Shown one piece after another: positions 45,426-54,656 of a DNA stretch of 64,000 bases. A program made the position numbers and the translations under genes. Every line of letters starts with the position of its first letter. Positions within the stretch are counted from its first letter, which is position 1. Below the pieces are notes generated by a model that made no database searches, had not been told where the DNA came from, and saw nothing but the letters and a program-made list of their open reading frames with translations. The DNA is from an uncultured Sphingorhabdus sp. (lineage in GTDB: Bacteria; Pseudomonadota; Alphaproteobacteria; Sphingomonadales; Sphingomonadaceae), in assembly GCA_947492905.1 (NCBI GenBank), contig CANLOL010000001.1, positions 124,001-188,000 on the forward strand. The letters run 5' to 3'.

Positions 45426-46985
45426 GTGAGCACAGCAGATACAAAGCTAATTGATCAAGTCACCAATATATCCGATTTTATCTGGGGCGGCACATGGCAT
45501 GGCAATCCTGTCATCGAAATATTTGGTCAACCCATTGCGCCAATGGTTATCATCTTATTGGGTGCAGGGCTTTATTTCATGATTGGCCTTCGCGGTTATC
45601 CGCTACGTCAATTATTTCCTGCGTTAAGAACGCTGTTCAAAAAGAGCGATAATGACGGCGCAGGCGAAATATCGCCCTTCGCTGCGCTCTCCACAGCGCT
45701 ATCGGGCCAAGTCGGTACTGGTAATTTGGCGGGCGTTGCTACCGCCATAACATTGGGCGGCCCAGGCGCTATATTCTGGATGTGGATTACGGCGCTATTT
45801 GGCATGGCGCTGGCCTTTGCCGAGGGATCATTATCCATTCGTTTCAGAGAAAAAACCGCCGAAGGAAATTATCGCGGCGGCCCCATGACCTATATTACAC
45901 TGGGTCTAGGATCGAAATGGATATGGCTTGCGGTATTATTCTGCTTGGGCACATTATTCTCCTCTCTCGTTACCGGCAATGGCATTCAAGCACAGAGCCT
46001 TGGCACATCGGCCAATGAATTATTCGGTGTCGAGCCATGGGTTGGCGGCCTAGTTGCTGCCATAGCGGTTTTCATTGTGATTATCGGCGGCGTTAAATCT
46101 ATTGGTAAAGTCGCTGAAACAATTGTGCCTTGGATGGCTGGCGCTTATTTGTTGATGGCGCTGGTTGCGCTGATCATTAATTTACCGCAATTGCCAGCTA
46201 CATTTGGATTAATTTTTTCCGATGCTTTTGGATATGATGCAGCCACGGGCGGATTTACTGGTGCTATGATTATCATGGCGATTAGAGCTGGCGTAGCGCG
46301 CGGCCTATTCTCTAACGAAGCGGGTCAAGGTTCAACGCCGATTGCCCATGCCGTTGCCAAAACCAATGATCCCGCAGCGCAAGGGCGCTTTGCCATGATG
46401 GGTACATTCATTGATACAATCGTGATTTGCACCATGACGGCCCTTGTTATGCTGACAGTAACGGGTGATTTTACGGCGACCGATGCCAATGGCGTTACGA
46501 GCGCCGTTAGCCATGCTTGGCAGTCCGATCTGGAAGGTTTCAAAATGACTTCGGGTGCTTATGCAGCGGCATTCCCATTTGAAGTATTCACTATACCGAT
46601 TGGGACATTGATTGCCTCTGTCGCGCTTATCCTATTCGTATTTTCCACGCTATTAACATGGAGCTATTATGGCGAACGCGCTATCACCTATCTTTATGAT
46701 TTAATTCCGGGTGCATCATTGGGCGGCGAGAAAATATTGCATATTATCTGGCGATTGCTGTGGTGTGTGGTTATTTACATCGCTTCTTATCAAGACCTAG
46801 ACCTCGTCTGGCGCTTGGGCGATATATCCAATGCCGCCATGACATTCCCGAACCTTATCGCATTGCTCGCACTATCGGGCGTGGTATTTGCATTGGCCAA
46901 GGGAAATCGCACCGCAGGAACTGACCATGGCCGCGAAACTCCAAAAGAATTAAGCGAAGAAATTTCTGGCAGCGCTGGACATTGA
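45426..46985 (+). CDS. Alanine/glycine:cation symporter (AGCS family)
   Basis: 519 residues from the GTG at 45426, with GAGGG seven bases upstream; the frame opens at 45351. Motifs: FAALSTALSGQVGTGNLAGV, the AGCS hallmark near the first half, and GGPGAIFWMWITALFGMALA. GLFSNEAGQGSTPIAHA follows, then about eleven membrane segments. It imports alanine or glycine with sodium or protons. A strong hairpin follows the gene. It is divergent from the GTA cluster and probably just the chromosomal flank. Confidence 0.92.
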   Translation: MSTADTKLIDQVTNISDFIWGGTWHGNPVIEIFGQPIAPMVIILLGAGLYFMIGLRGYPLRQLFPALRTLFKKSDNDGAGEISPFAALSTALSGQVGTGNLAGVATAITLGGPGAIFWMWITALFGMALAFAEGSLSIRFREKTAEGNYRGGPMTYITLGLGSKWIWLAVLFCLGTLFSSLVTGNGIQAQSLGTSANELFGVEPWVGGLVAAIAVFIVIIGGVKSIGKVAETIVPWMAGAYLLMALVALIINLPQLPATFGLIFSDAFGYDAATGGFTGAMIIMAIRAGVARGLFSNEAGQGSTPIAHAVAKTNDPAAQGRFAMMGTFIDTIVICTMTALVMLTVTGDFTATDANGVTSAVSHAWQSDLEGFKMTSGAYAAAFPFEVFTIPIGTLIASVALILFVFSTLLTWSYYGERAITYLYDLIPGASLGGEKILHIIWRLLWCVVIYIASYQDLDLVWRLGDISNAAMTFPNLIALLALSGVVFALAKGNRTAGTDHGRETPKELSEEISGSAGH

Positions 46986-47000
46986 TAGGCTTAAATTTAT

Positions 47001-47041
47001 GAACAAAGAGGCGTTATAGAGAATATAGCGCCTCTTTGTTC
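47001..47041. terminator. Long hairpin behind the alanine symporter gene
   Basis: An 18-bp stem (47001-47018 with 47024-47041; one mismatch on DNA that is G-U in RNA) with a 5-base loop. No true T run follows, so it may be a terminator or an mRNA-stabilising hairpin. Confidence 0.65.
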
Positions 47042-47089
47042 AACATATATTTCAACACCACCATATTCTCAAAATAAAGAAAACCGACC

Positions 47090-47671
47090 ATGCTAAGAAA
47101 ATTATATGATTGGACGATGGAAAAAGCTGGTCACCGCTATGCAGAGCGTTGGTTGGCTGGAATCTCATTCATGGAAAGTAGCTTCTTTCCAATTCCGCCC
47201 GACACTATATTGGCGCCAATGTGTATCGCCAAGCCAGAGCATAGTTTTCGCTATGCGCTCATCTGTACCATTGCATCTGTGCTGGGCGCATTGCTGGGTT
47301 ATATTATCGGTTCATTCTTGTTCGATACAATCGGCATTGCGATATTAGATTTTTATGGTTTGGGAGAAAAATTTGATAGCTTCTCTGAACAATTTAATGC
47401 CCAAGGTTGGATAATTGTTCTGCTGGCTGGATTTACCCCATTGCCCTTTAAAGTGATTACCATTGCCGCTGGTGCAACGGGTATGCCGCTCTATGTTCTG
47501 ATTCCCGCCGCCATTATCGCGCGCGCTGCTCGTTTCTTTTTGGTGGCGCTATTGTTGTGGAAATTTGGCCCGCCGATGAAGGAATGGATTGAAAAGAATT
47601 TCGCCCTAGCCACTACATTGGTGGGTGTCGCATTCATTGGCGGTTTTGTGGCGATACGCTATCTTATTTAG
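47090..47671 (+). CDS. YqaA/DedA-type membrane protein
   Basis: The 193-residue protein has about five hydrophobic segments and the conserved ISFMESSFFPIPPDTILAPM region. The second motif is GFTPLPFKVITIAAGATGMP, with an Arg-rich RAARFFLVALLLW segment. These match the YqaA branch of the DedA/SNARE-associated (VTT) family. DedA relatives are linked to undecaprenyl-phosphate or phospholipid flipping in the inner membrane. For YqaA the function is not established. It is a single-gene unit. Confidence 0.88.
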   Translation: MLRKLYDWTMEKAGHRYAERWLAGISFMESSFFPIPPDTILAPMCIAKPEHSFRYALICTIASVLGALLGYIIGSFLFDTIGIAILDFYGLGEKFDSFSEQFNAQGWIIVLLAGFTPLPFKVITIAAGATGMPLYVLIPAAIIARAARFFLVALLLWKFGPPMKEWIEKNFALATTLVGVAFIGGFVAIRYLI

Positions 47672-47902
47672 ACTATAGAGCAGCATTATAGTTAATCTTT
47701 ATATAATAGATTTATAATGATTATATTAGGTCTAATTTATAATGATTCATATCGACCATATAGCATTCATATTATATTCATTTTACAAAATATAAAAATT
47801 ATCTAACTTAAAGAGTAGTTTGTTCAGGGTATCATTTTACAGTAAGCGTGTTTTTAAAGTTATATCAGAGTCCTCTCTTTTTAAAGCAGTAGGAGAATGA
47901 AT

Positions 47903-49114
47903 ATGTCCAAATTTTTTACTTCCATTGGATTGGGTACATTAATTTTCACGCATAATGCTTATGCACAAGATATAGCCGATAATGATAAAAAAAACGAAGA
48001 CGTGATTGTTGTTACTGGGCCTAATTTAAATGAGACTTTGGCAGCCTTACAAAATTGTATAAATAATGGATGTCGCCCAGATATTGATATAGACGCAACA
48101 CTAGCCCATGCAGAAAATCTGTTCATAGAAGGCGAATATAAAACTGCGCAAGATATTATAAAATCATCTATAAAAAGAAATAAAAAATTTGCATCGCAAT
48201 ATCCCATACCCGTTTCAGATCTATACCGCAGTGGCAGCCGTGTTATGGAGCATCTCGGCCGTCTAGATGCTTCTAAATTCAATATTATCAAAGCCAGCAG
48301 TACGATTAAAAAGAACATCTCAAATGAGAGAAATATATTAGTAGCTGATCTTGAAATAGCAGCTTCCCGAATAAAGTCTGGTGCTTTTGGTTCGGCCAAA
48401 AGACGCTATAAAAGGGTACATAAAAAAGCTAATGAATTAGGATTTTATGATATAGCTGGTGTTGCCAAAATTAGAGAACTCCAACTACGAGCGTCTCGGT
48501 CAATAGCATTTAGATCACCCAGCTTAATTAGAAAAGCGCAACGCGATATAATTGAATATATTGATAAAGTTGATAATCCAGAAGATAAATATTCTGCAGC
48601 TGCGAAACTTATATTATTAAGATTAGATAGTGAAATTAATGATACAATAATAACTGATGAGACCATAGGGTCATTTGCTAGAATTTTTGCTGATCAAAAC
48701 AAACCAATTTTGCTATTATCAGACCCTATCTCTTCTAAAATTTTAGCAGAAAGCGGCAGTATCTCAATTCCAAACCGCAATTTAACGTCGACATTAGCTT
48801 CTACATATAACCCAAAGGAATTTAAAAATCGTTGGGCTGATCTAGGATTTATAATTAATGAGAATGGGCGTGTAGAGGATATTGAAGCATTAAGAGTTAA
48901 AGGGAATGATGACTGGTTAGAAGCCGTTCTTGCTCATATTAATAGCCGTGTTTATGCGCCGCGCATTGACCCTGATACTAAAGAAGCTGTGCCGCAATAT
49001 ATTGTTGAACGCTTCACATTCACTCTCGGATTTAATAGGAGTAGTAGTACTCTGAAATCCACCACAGCAGGCAATCCTATAGTGCGATCATTGGATCTTA
49101 CAGTTTATGATTGA
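47903..49114 (+). CDS. Secreted protein, TonB_C-like end, paralogue 1
   Basis: 403 residues from the ATG at 47903, with AGGAG seven bases upstream; the ATG at 47897 is too close. A signal peptide (about 1-22, ending NAYAQ) is followed by VIVVTGPN and a Cys pair (LQNCINNGCRPDID). Helical repeats of TPR character follow (about 50-260: [20 protein letters not shown]). The C-terminal domain (about 300-380) has [19 protein letters not shown] and SRVYAPRIDP, resembling a TonB C-terminal-type fold. It has a close paralogue 57 bases downstream. I recall the family from sphingomonads, without a known function. Confidence 0.75.
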   Translation: MSKFFTSIGLGTLIFTHNAYAQDIADNDKKNEDVIVVTGPNLNETLAALQNCINNGCRPDIDIDATLAHAENLFIEGEYKTAQDIIKSSIKRNKKFASQYPIPVSDLYRSGSRVMEHLGRLDASKFNIIKASSTIKKNISNERNILVADLEIAASRIKSGAFGSAKRRYKRVHKKANELGFYDIAGVAKIRELQLRASRSIAFRSPSLIRKAQRDIIEYIDKVDNPEDKYSAAAKLILLRLDSEINDTIITDETIGSFARIFADQNKPILLLSDPISSKILAESGSISIPNRNLTSTLASTYNPKEFKNRWADLGFIINENGRVEDIEALRVKGNDDWLEAVLAHINSRVYAPRIDPDTKEAVPQYIVERFTFTLGFNRSSSTLKSTTAGNPIVRSLDLTVYD

Positions 49115-49171
49115 TTATAACTGTAAGAAATAGTCCTTGGTGTTGGATATTTTTTCGTTAAAGTAGTATAT

Positions 49172-50392
49172 ATGGTAGAAAAAATACAAAAACCTCTCAA
49201 ATATTTAGCAATTATGACCGTGCTGATAAGCAGTGGCATTACATCGGTTTCTGCGCAAAATAATGTTGAACAAAATACAAAAGAAGAAAAAACTATTGTC
49301 GTTGTTGGCCAAACACTTGATCAATCTCTAAAAAATTTAAATGATTGCCTAAAGAGGAACTGTCCGCCTGATCAAGATATCAACGCCAGCCTCGCGCATG
49401 CAGAAAATTTATTCGTTGAAGGCGAATATAAAGACGCACGCAAAACTATTGATGCATCATTGAAACGAAACAAAAAGCATGCAGCTGAATACCCTCTACC
49501 TGTATCCGATCTCTACCGTTCTAAAGGACGTGTTTTGGAGCATTTAGGGTTTATAGATAAATCAAATTTTGCGGTCCTAAAAGTACGTGACACGCTCGAA
49601 AAACATTTATCAGGCGAATTGGACAAAATCTTATATGCTGAATTGGCTATTGCCGATGCATTTTTAAAGGATGGAAAATTTCCTAAAGCACTGAACAAAA
49701 TTAGATCTGTCAATGACAGAGCGCGCGAGAATGATTTTATCAAGATTGCCAACTTTGCTAAGTTGCGTGAATTAAACATTGAATTAAGTTTAGCGGACCG
49801 CAGCGCAAGATCTGCCACTTTAAAAGTAAAAAAAGATATTACAGATTATATCAATAGCCTTGCAAGCGATGAGAATAGCTTTGCTTTTCCTGCTAGTATA
49901 TTATTGGCAAGAGCAGATAGAAATTTGGGTATAGAAGATTCTACCAATGAACTCATAAAATCTTATGTGACCACTTTTGGTAGAAAACGGCCATTGCTTG
50001 TTTCATCGGATCCAATTGATCTTCAACCAAGTGTCGAGCCTGTAAATGTTGGTTTTCTGAATGCGGCTAAAACTAGCTTAGTAACAGAAGATTTTGACGA
50101 TAGATGGGTTGATATTGGTTTTTATGTCAATGAAAATGGGCGCGTCGAAGATATTGAGATATTGCGCATAAAAGGTTCTCCAAATTGGATTAGAGCTGTT
50201 ACTGAGTCTATTCAAAGCAGAGTATATGCACCGAAATTTGATTTAGAGCAAAATATGCCATTGGGACAATATGTTGTTGAAAGATATAGCTATACTGCTG
50301 AGTTTGAAAAAGCACCAGGTTCAAATTTAGTAGTCAGAACTGGCGAACCAATCGTGCGCAGGCTTGATCTTACTATATATGATGAAGATTAA
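49172..50392 (+). CDS. Secreted protein, TonB_C-like end, paralogue 2
   Basis: 406 residues with the same layout as the gene before it: signal peptide (about 1-29, ending SVSAQ), TIVVVGQT and Cys pair ([14 protein letters not shown]). TPR-like helices follow ([20 protein letters not shown]), then the C-terminal [19 protein letters not shown] and SRVYAPKFD. The two agree along their full length with many substitutions in the middle, so they derive from an old tandem duplication. No clear ribosome binding site is seen. Its stop overlaps the convergent VOC gene by four bases. Confidence 0.75.
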   Translation: MVEKIQKPLKYLAIMTVLISSGITSVSAQNNVEQNTKEEKTIVVVGQTLDQSLKNLNDCLKRNCPPDQDINASLAHAENLFVEGEYKDARKTIDASLKRNKKHAAEYPLPVSDLYRSKGRVLEHLGFIDKSNFAVLKVRDTLEKHLSGELDKILYAELAIADAFLKDGKFPKALNKIRSVNDRARENDFIKIANFAKLRELNIELSLADRSARSATLKVKKDITDYINSLASDENSFAFPASILLARADRNLGIEDSTNELIKSYVTTFGRKRPLLVSSDPIDLQPSVEPVNVGFLNAAKTSLVTEDFDDRWVDIGFYVNENGRVEDIEILRIKGSPNWIRAVTESIQSRVYAPKFDLEQNMPLGQYVVERYSYTAEFEKAPGSNLVVRTGEPIVRRLDLTIYDED

Positions 50393-50823
50393 TTTGCGAA
50401 AATTTGCGCATCATCGCCAAAGGCTTTGAACTCAAGCGCATTGCCCGCAGGATCCAGCAAGAACATAGTGGATTGCTCCCCCACCTCGCCCTTGAATCGG
50501 GTATAGGGTTCTATGACAAATTCCACCTGCGCAGCGCGTAATTTATCGGCCAATGCCTGCCAATCATCAGGCGATAATATTACGCCAAAATGCGGTATCG
50601 GAACAGCCTTTGTATCCACTTCGCTCGCGGCAACTGGCGATGATTTTTGTTCTACCAAATGGGTGACAATTTGATGGCCATAAAAATTAAAATCAATCCA
50701 ATGGTCCGATGAACGTCCTTCGCTACACCCCATTATATCGCCATAAAAGCGGCGCGCTGCATCCAAATTATCAACCGGAAAAGCCAGATGAAATGGCCGT
50801 AAGATATGTTTTGAATCTGTCAT
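50389..50823 (-). CDS. VOC (glyoxalase/dioxygenase fold) family protein
   Basis: The 144-residue protein has the vicinal-oxygen-chelate pattern: [20 protein letters not shown] with a first metal-type His. [15 protein letters not shown] has a second, and [17 protein letters not shown] holds the Glu ligand. The family includes glyoxalases, extradiol dioxygenases and resistance proteins, and the reaction here is unknown. The start lies one base behind the stop of the secreted-protein gene upstream, so the two are co-translated. Confidence 0.85.
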   Translation of the reverse strand: MTDSKHILRPFHLAFPVDNLDAARRFYGDIMGCSEGRSSDHWIDFNFYGHQIVTHLVEQKSSPVAASEVDTKAVPIPHFGVILSPDDWQALADKLRAAQVEFVIEPYTRFKGEVGEQSTMFLLDPAGNALEFKAFGDDAQIFAN

Positions 50824-50824
50824 T

Positions 50825-51478
50825 TCACGATCCTATTTCTTGGCAAAATGTGATTTTATCATCTTCAAAAACGCTTTTTTGAAAATTCACTTTTTCTTTT
50901 AAAATATCGGCGCGCGCAAAAGTAGAACCATTGGATGTGCGGCCATATTTTTCCTGTTTATAGCGCCATGAAAGATTCTCAAATAGCAAATCTTTCTTGG
51001 CGATACGCCTATCTTCTCTATCGATCATAACGCCAATAATCGCGCCGCAATCTCTATAATCATTGGCGCTAATTTTGCGTTTCTGCACGACAATCGCATC
51101 GCCGGTGCTATCTTCTAACAATGGCAAACATGTCTCCATCCGCATCGACAGGTCAGCGCTGCGCTGCGCCGTCAACAAAGGCAGCTGATCGCGGGCTGAT
51201 TCTTGGATAGCAAAGGCAATCACCTCGCGGGTCTGCGCCGTTTCTTTCAGCACTTTCTCGCCGACATTGGCAGCAAAAAGCGGCCCTGTCTTATTCAAAT
51301 CACCATATTGCGAAAAACCAGCAGCGCCCTTTTTCTGCTGATCGGCCACTAAGGCTATCATAGCAACGCAGCCAATTGCCTCGCTATGCGCCTGCGTAAA
51401 TGGTTTAGGTTGTTTCACATAATCATCGGCGACGGGGTTCACGGCGGATTGCAACAGTAATAAAGCTAATATTTTCAT
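50825..51478 (-). CDS. Hypothetical secreted protein
   Basis: 217 residues with a short N-terminal hydrophobic segment ([19 protein letters not shown]) that looks like a signal peptide. It has four cysteines (in [28 protein letters not shown] and TFCQEIGS), suggesting two disulfides in the periplasm. No domain is recognised. It is the first gene of a two-gene unit with the VOC protein. Confidence 0.6.
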   Translation of the reverse strand: MKILALLLLQSAVNPVADDYVKQPKPFTQAHSEAIGCVAMIALVADQQKKGAAGFSQYGDLNKTGPLFAANVGEKVLKETAQTREVIAFAIQESARDQLPLLTAQRSADLSMRMETCLPLLEDSTGDAIVVQKRKISANDYRDCGAIIGVMIDREDRRIAKKDLLFENLSWRYKQEKYGRTSNGSTFARADILKEKVNFQKSVFEDDKITFCQEIGS

Positions 51479-51513
51479 AGGGGCATCGCTATCATAAGTT
51501 AGATTGCGTTCCT

Positions 51514-51564
51514 ATGAACAATTTGGCCCCATGAACAATTTGGCCCCATGAACAATTTGGCTCC
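51514..51564. repeat. Three tandem 17-bp repeats upstream of lnt
   Basis: ATGAACAATTTGGCCCC occurs three times without a gap (51514-51530, 51531-51547, 51548-51564; the third ends CTCC), followed by the first four bases of another unit. It lies between the divergent secreted-protein gene and lnt. Confidence 0.92.
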
Positions 51565-51634
51565 ATGAAAATCTATAACCCTAACAATTTGTCCTATCAT
51601 TGCATTTTCTTACAAGGCATAGCATGAGCAATAT

Positions 51635-53314
51635 ATGTCAAAGATCATGTCATCCATTCATAATTATTGCGGCACATGCGCGCTCATCGCGGGCGGACTA
51701 TCGGCAATGGGATTTGCGCCGCTGGGCCTTTGGCCGATTAGCCTCGCCTCATTCGCGATGCTAATATATTTATTGGTCCAGACGGAAAGCATAAAGACAA
51801 GCTTTCGATTGGGTTGGCTATGGGGATTGGGCCATTTCACTATCACCCTGCAATGGATCGCTTTTTCCTTCACTTTTCAAGATGCCATGCCCGTATGGCT
51901 CGGTTGGGGCGCCGTGGTCGGGCTTGCACTATATTTAGCAATATACCCCGCCATAGCATCAGCCAGTGCGCGTTGGTTAAGCGCAAAACTAGGCCTAGAA
52001 ACGCACAGCAATGGCGGGGCAATAGGCTTCATATTTCTATTGTCTGCGACATGGATATTGTCCGAATGGCTGCGTAGTGTGTTGTTCACGGGCTTTGGCT
52101 GGAATCCGATTAGCGCCTCTATGCTAGATACATTTTTAGCGGGATTTTTGCCGTGGATAGGCAGCTATGGCGTATCGGCTTTGGTGATTATTGTTGCTGG
52201 TATTTCTATGATGCTATTACGGCAATTAACATGGACGCAGATTAGAGCCAAAAATTATTGGGGTTTGGCTTTAATACCACTCCTATTCTTTATTTCATTG
52301 GAAATTTTCCATACTTTTATAAAAAAACCGAATAATGGCCCAGTGGACATCACTATCGTTCAACCCAATATTGGCCAAGCCGATAAATATCGCAGTGATT
52401 CTAGACAGGTTAATTATCAAAAATTAACGCAGCTTAGCAGCCCACCCATAGGCAATCGAAATTTAGATAAGGAAAAGGCCCGTATCATATTTTGGTCCGA
52501 GGATGCCATCCCCGATTATTTAGAAAGCGGCTATCCGCAGCGCGCTTATTTCAATACAATGGGCGGCAGCGCGGAAAATGCTCTGGCTGAAATTGGCAAA
52601 ATAATGGGACCGCATGATATATTGATGACGGGCGGGACGCGTCTAGAGTTTGAGGATAATGCACTATTGGGCGCGCGCAACAGCGTGATGGCGCTCAAGA
52701 AAAATGCGGCCAATGACAGTGCCGAATTATTTGCAACTTATGACAAAGCCCATTTGCTGCCCTTTGGCGAATATCTGCCGTTTCGGAATATATTAGAACC
52801 TTTGGGTCTGGCACGTCTTGTGCCTGGGGAAATTGATTTCTGGCCTGGCCCAAAACCAGAAACTATTACAATCGCATCCGACCATCCCGAATTTGGCGGT
52901 GTTAAAATCGGCATTCAAATTTGTTATGAATTGGTATTTTCTGGCCGCATCATTGATCGGGATAATCGCCCAGATTTCATATTCTCGCCCAGCAATGATG
53001 CATGGTTTGGTCCATGGGGGCCGCCCCAACATGAAGCTCAAGGCCGGCTGCGCGCTATCGAGGAAGGATTGCCCGTATTGCGCGTTACGCCAACAGGGGT
53101 AAGCTCTATCATTGAAAGCGATGGATATGTTACGGATCAAATAGCAGCGGGCGTTGCTGGACGTATTGATACGGTCATGCCCAGTAGTGGGCCTCCGACA
53201 TTTTTTGCTAAGCATGGCAATGCGATACCCATTACGTTCGCGCTGTTGATTTTATTCATCACAAGCATATCCACCATTGCCATTAGCCGCTCACGCCGCT
53301 ACAGAAACATATAA
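51635..53314 (+). CDS. lnt: Apolipoprotein N-acyltransferase
   Basis: The 559-residue protein has five to six membrane helices in the first 230 residues (beginning GGLSAMGFAPLGLWPISLAS), then a nitrilase domain. The catalytic Glu lies in IFWSEDAIPDYL, the Lys in YDKAHLLPFGEYLPFR and the Cys in GIQICYELVFSG. Lnt adds the third acyl chain to lipoproteins, acting from the periplasmic face. A last helix is at the C-terminus. The ribosome binding site is weak. metK follows after 56 bases. No promoter, terminator or riboswitch-like structure was recognised between, so co-transcription is possible. Confidence 0.94.
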   Translation: MSKIMSSIHNYCGTCALIAGGLSAMGFAPLGLWPISLASFAMLIYLLVQTESIKTSFRLGWLWGLGHFTITLQWIAFSFTFQDAMPVWLGWGAVVGLALYLAIYPAIASASARWLSAKLGLETHSNGGAIGFIFLLSATWILSEWLRSVLFTGFGWNPISASMLDTFLAGFLPWIGSYGVSALVIIVAGISMMLLRQLTWTQIRAKNYWGLALIPLLFFISLEIFHTFIKKPNNGPVDITIVQPNIGQADKYRSDSRQVNYQKLTQLSSPPIGNRNLDKEKARIIFWSEDAIPDYLESGYPQRAYFNTMGGSAENALAEIGKIMGPHDILMTGGTRLEFEDNALLGARNSVMALKKNAANDSAELFATYDKAHLLPFGEYLPFRNILEPLGLARLVPGEIDFWPGPKPETITIASDHPEFGGVKIGIQICYELVFSGRIIDRDNRPDFIFSPSNDAWFGPWGPPQHEAQGRLRAIEEGLPVLRVTPTGVSSIIESDGYVTDQIAAGVAGRIDTVMPSSGPPTFFAKHGNAIPITFALLILFITSISTIAISRSRRYRNI

Positions 53315-53370
53315 ACTTTGCTTTATATGATATAGCAACGTAATTAACTTAATTATAACAAGGGTTTAAT

Positions 53371-54585
53371 ATGCGCTCAGAATTTTTCTTTACCTCTGAA
53401 TCAGTATCAGAAGGCCATCCCGACAAAGTATCCGACCAAATTAGCGATGCGATTGTTGATCTATTTTTATCAAAAGATCCCGAAGCGCGCGTGGCCTGTG
53501 AAACCCTCACCACCACCGACCGCGTTGTTATTGCTGGCGAAGTGCGCGGCAATGGAATGATCGATACCGATGGCAATTGGGCCGAAGGCGCATTAGAAGA
53601 GATTGAAAAAACGGCCCGCCAAGTGGTCAAAGATATTGGCTATGAGCAAGATGGCTTCCATTGGGAATCGCTCAGCTTTGAAAACCATCTTCACCCACAA
53701 TCTGCGCATATCGCGCAAGGCGTAGATGCTGGTGACAATAAAGACGAAGGCGCAGGCGACCAAGGAATTATGTTTGGTTATGCCAGCGATGAAACACCCG
53801 ATCTCATGCCAGCAACATTGCAATATTCGCACCAAATTTTGCGCCAAATGGCCGAAGACCGCCACAGCGGCAAAGCACCTTTCCTAGAGCCTGACAGCAA
53901 AAGCCAAGTCACATTGCGCTATGTTGATGGCGTGCCCGTAGAAGCAACGGCTTTGGTGGTTTCCACCCAACATGCGCCGGGCTATTATAAAGATAGCGAT
54001 AATCCTGCACTCTACAGCGAATTGCGCGATTATGTTATTGGCGTATTTAATGATGTTCTGCCAGAAGGCTTCATCACCGACAATACCGCCATTCACGTTA
54101 ACCCAACGGGCCGTTTTGAAATTGGTGGCCCCGATGGCGATGCAGGTCTTACCGGACGTAAAATCATTGTGGATACTTATGGCGGTGCATCTCCGCACGG
54201 CGGCGGCGCATTCAGCGGCAAAGACCCTACCAAGGTTGACCGCTCTGCTGCTTATATCACCCGCTATTTGGCGAAAAACATCGTAGCTGCTGGCATTGCT
54301 AAGCGCTGCGCTATTCAGCTTTCTTATGCCATTGGCGTTGCTGAGCCTTTGTCAATCCACGTTGATTTGCACGGCACGGGAACGGTTGATGAAGCTAAGC
54401 TAGAAGCTGTGTTACCTGAATTGGTGAAATTAACACCGCGCGGCATCAGAACGCATCTAGGTCTTAACAAGCCAATCTACCGCCCAAGCGCAGCCTATGG
54501 TCACTTTGGCCGTCAAGCCGATGGCGATTATTTTGGTTGGGAAAAAACCGATTTGGTAGACGCACTTAAAGCTGCTGTTGCCTAA
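53371..54585 (+). CDS. metK: S-adenosylmethionine synthetase
   Basis: The 404-residue protein has the N-terminal [20 protein letters not shown] with the ATP-binding His. The methionine-loop motif GAGDQG is at residues 127-132, followed by IMFGYA. The P-loop-like [19 protein letters not shown] lies in the middle. It forms SAM from methionine and ATP in the cytosol. It supplies methyl groups for TrmB, encoded nearby, among others. Confidence 0.97.
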   Translation: MRSEFFFTSESVSEGHPDKVSDQISDAIVDLFLSKDPEARVACETLTTTDRVVIAGEVRGNGMIDTDGNWAEGALEEIEKTARQVVKDIGYEQDGFHWESLSFENHLHPQSAHIAQGVDAGDNKDEGAGDQGIMFGYASDETPDLMPATLQYSHQILRQMAEDRHSGKAPFLEPDSKSQVTLRYVDGVPVEATALVVSTQHAPGYYKDSDNPALYSELRDYVIGVFNDVLPEGFITDNTAIHVNPTGRFEIGGPDGDAGLTGRKIIVDTYGGASPHGGGAFSGKDPTKVDRSAAYITRYLAKNIVAAGIAKRCAIQLSYAIGVAEPLSIHVDLHGTGTVDEAKLEAVLPELVKLTPRGIRTHLGLNKPIYRPSAAYGHFGRQADGDYFGWEKTDLVDALKAAVA

Positions 54586-54602
54586 ATTATAACATTATTA
54601 AA

Positions 54603-54631
54603 TAGAAGAGCGGCTTTAAGCTGCTCTTCTA
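54603..54631. terminator. Hairpin between metK and the diguanylate cyclase gene
   Basis: A 12-bp stem (54603-54614 with 54620-54631, one mismatch/G-U) with a 5-base loop, 18 bases behind metK and 26 before the convergent GGDEF-gene stop. It has T-rich DNA only further on and could serve both genes. Confidence 0.7.
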
Positions 54632-54656
54632 CTGATAAAACAGATTATCTTTTTAT

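Noticed and set aside
53315-53370. SAM or SAM/SAH riboswitch upstream of metK
   Set aside because: The gap is only 56 bases and shows no recognised aptamer core or pairing.
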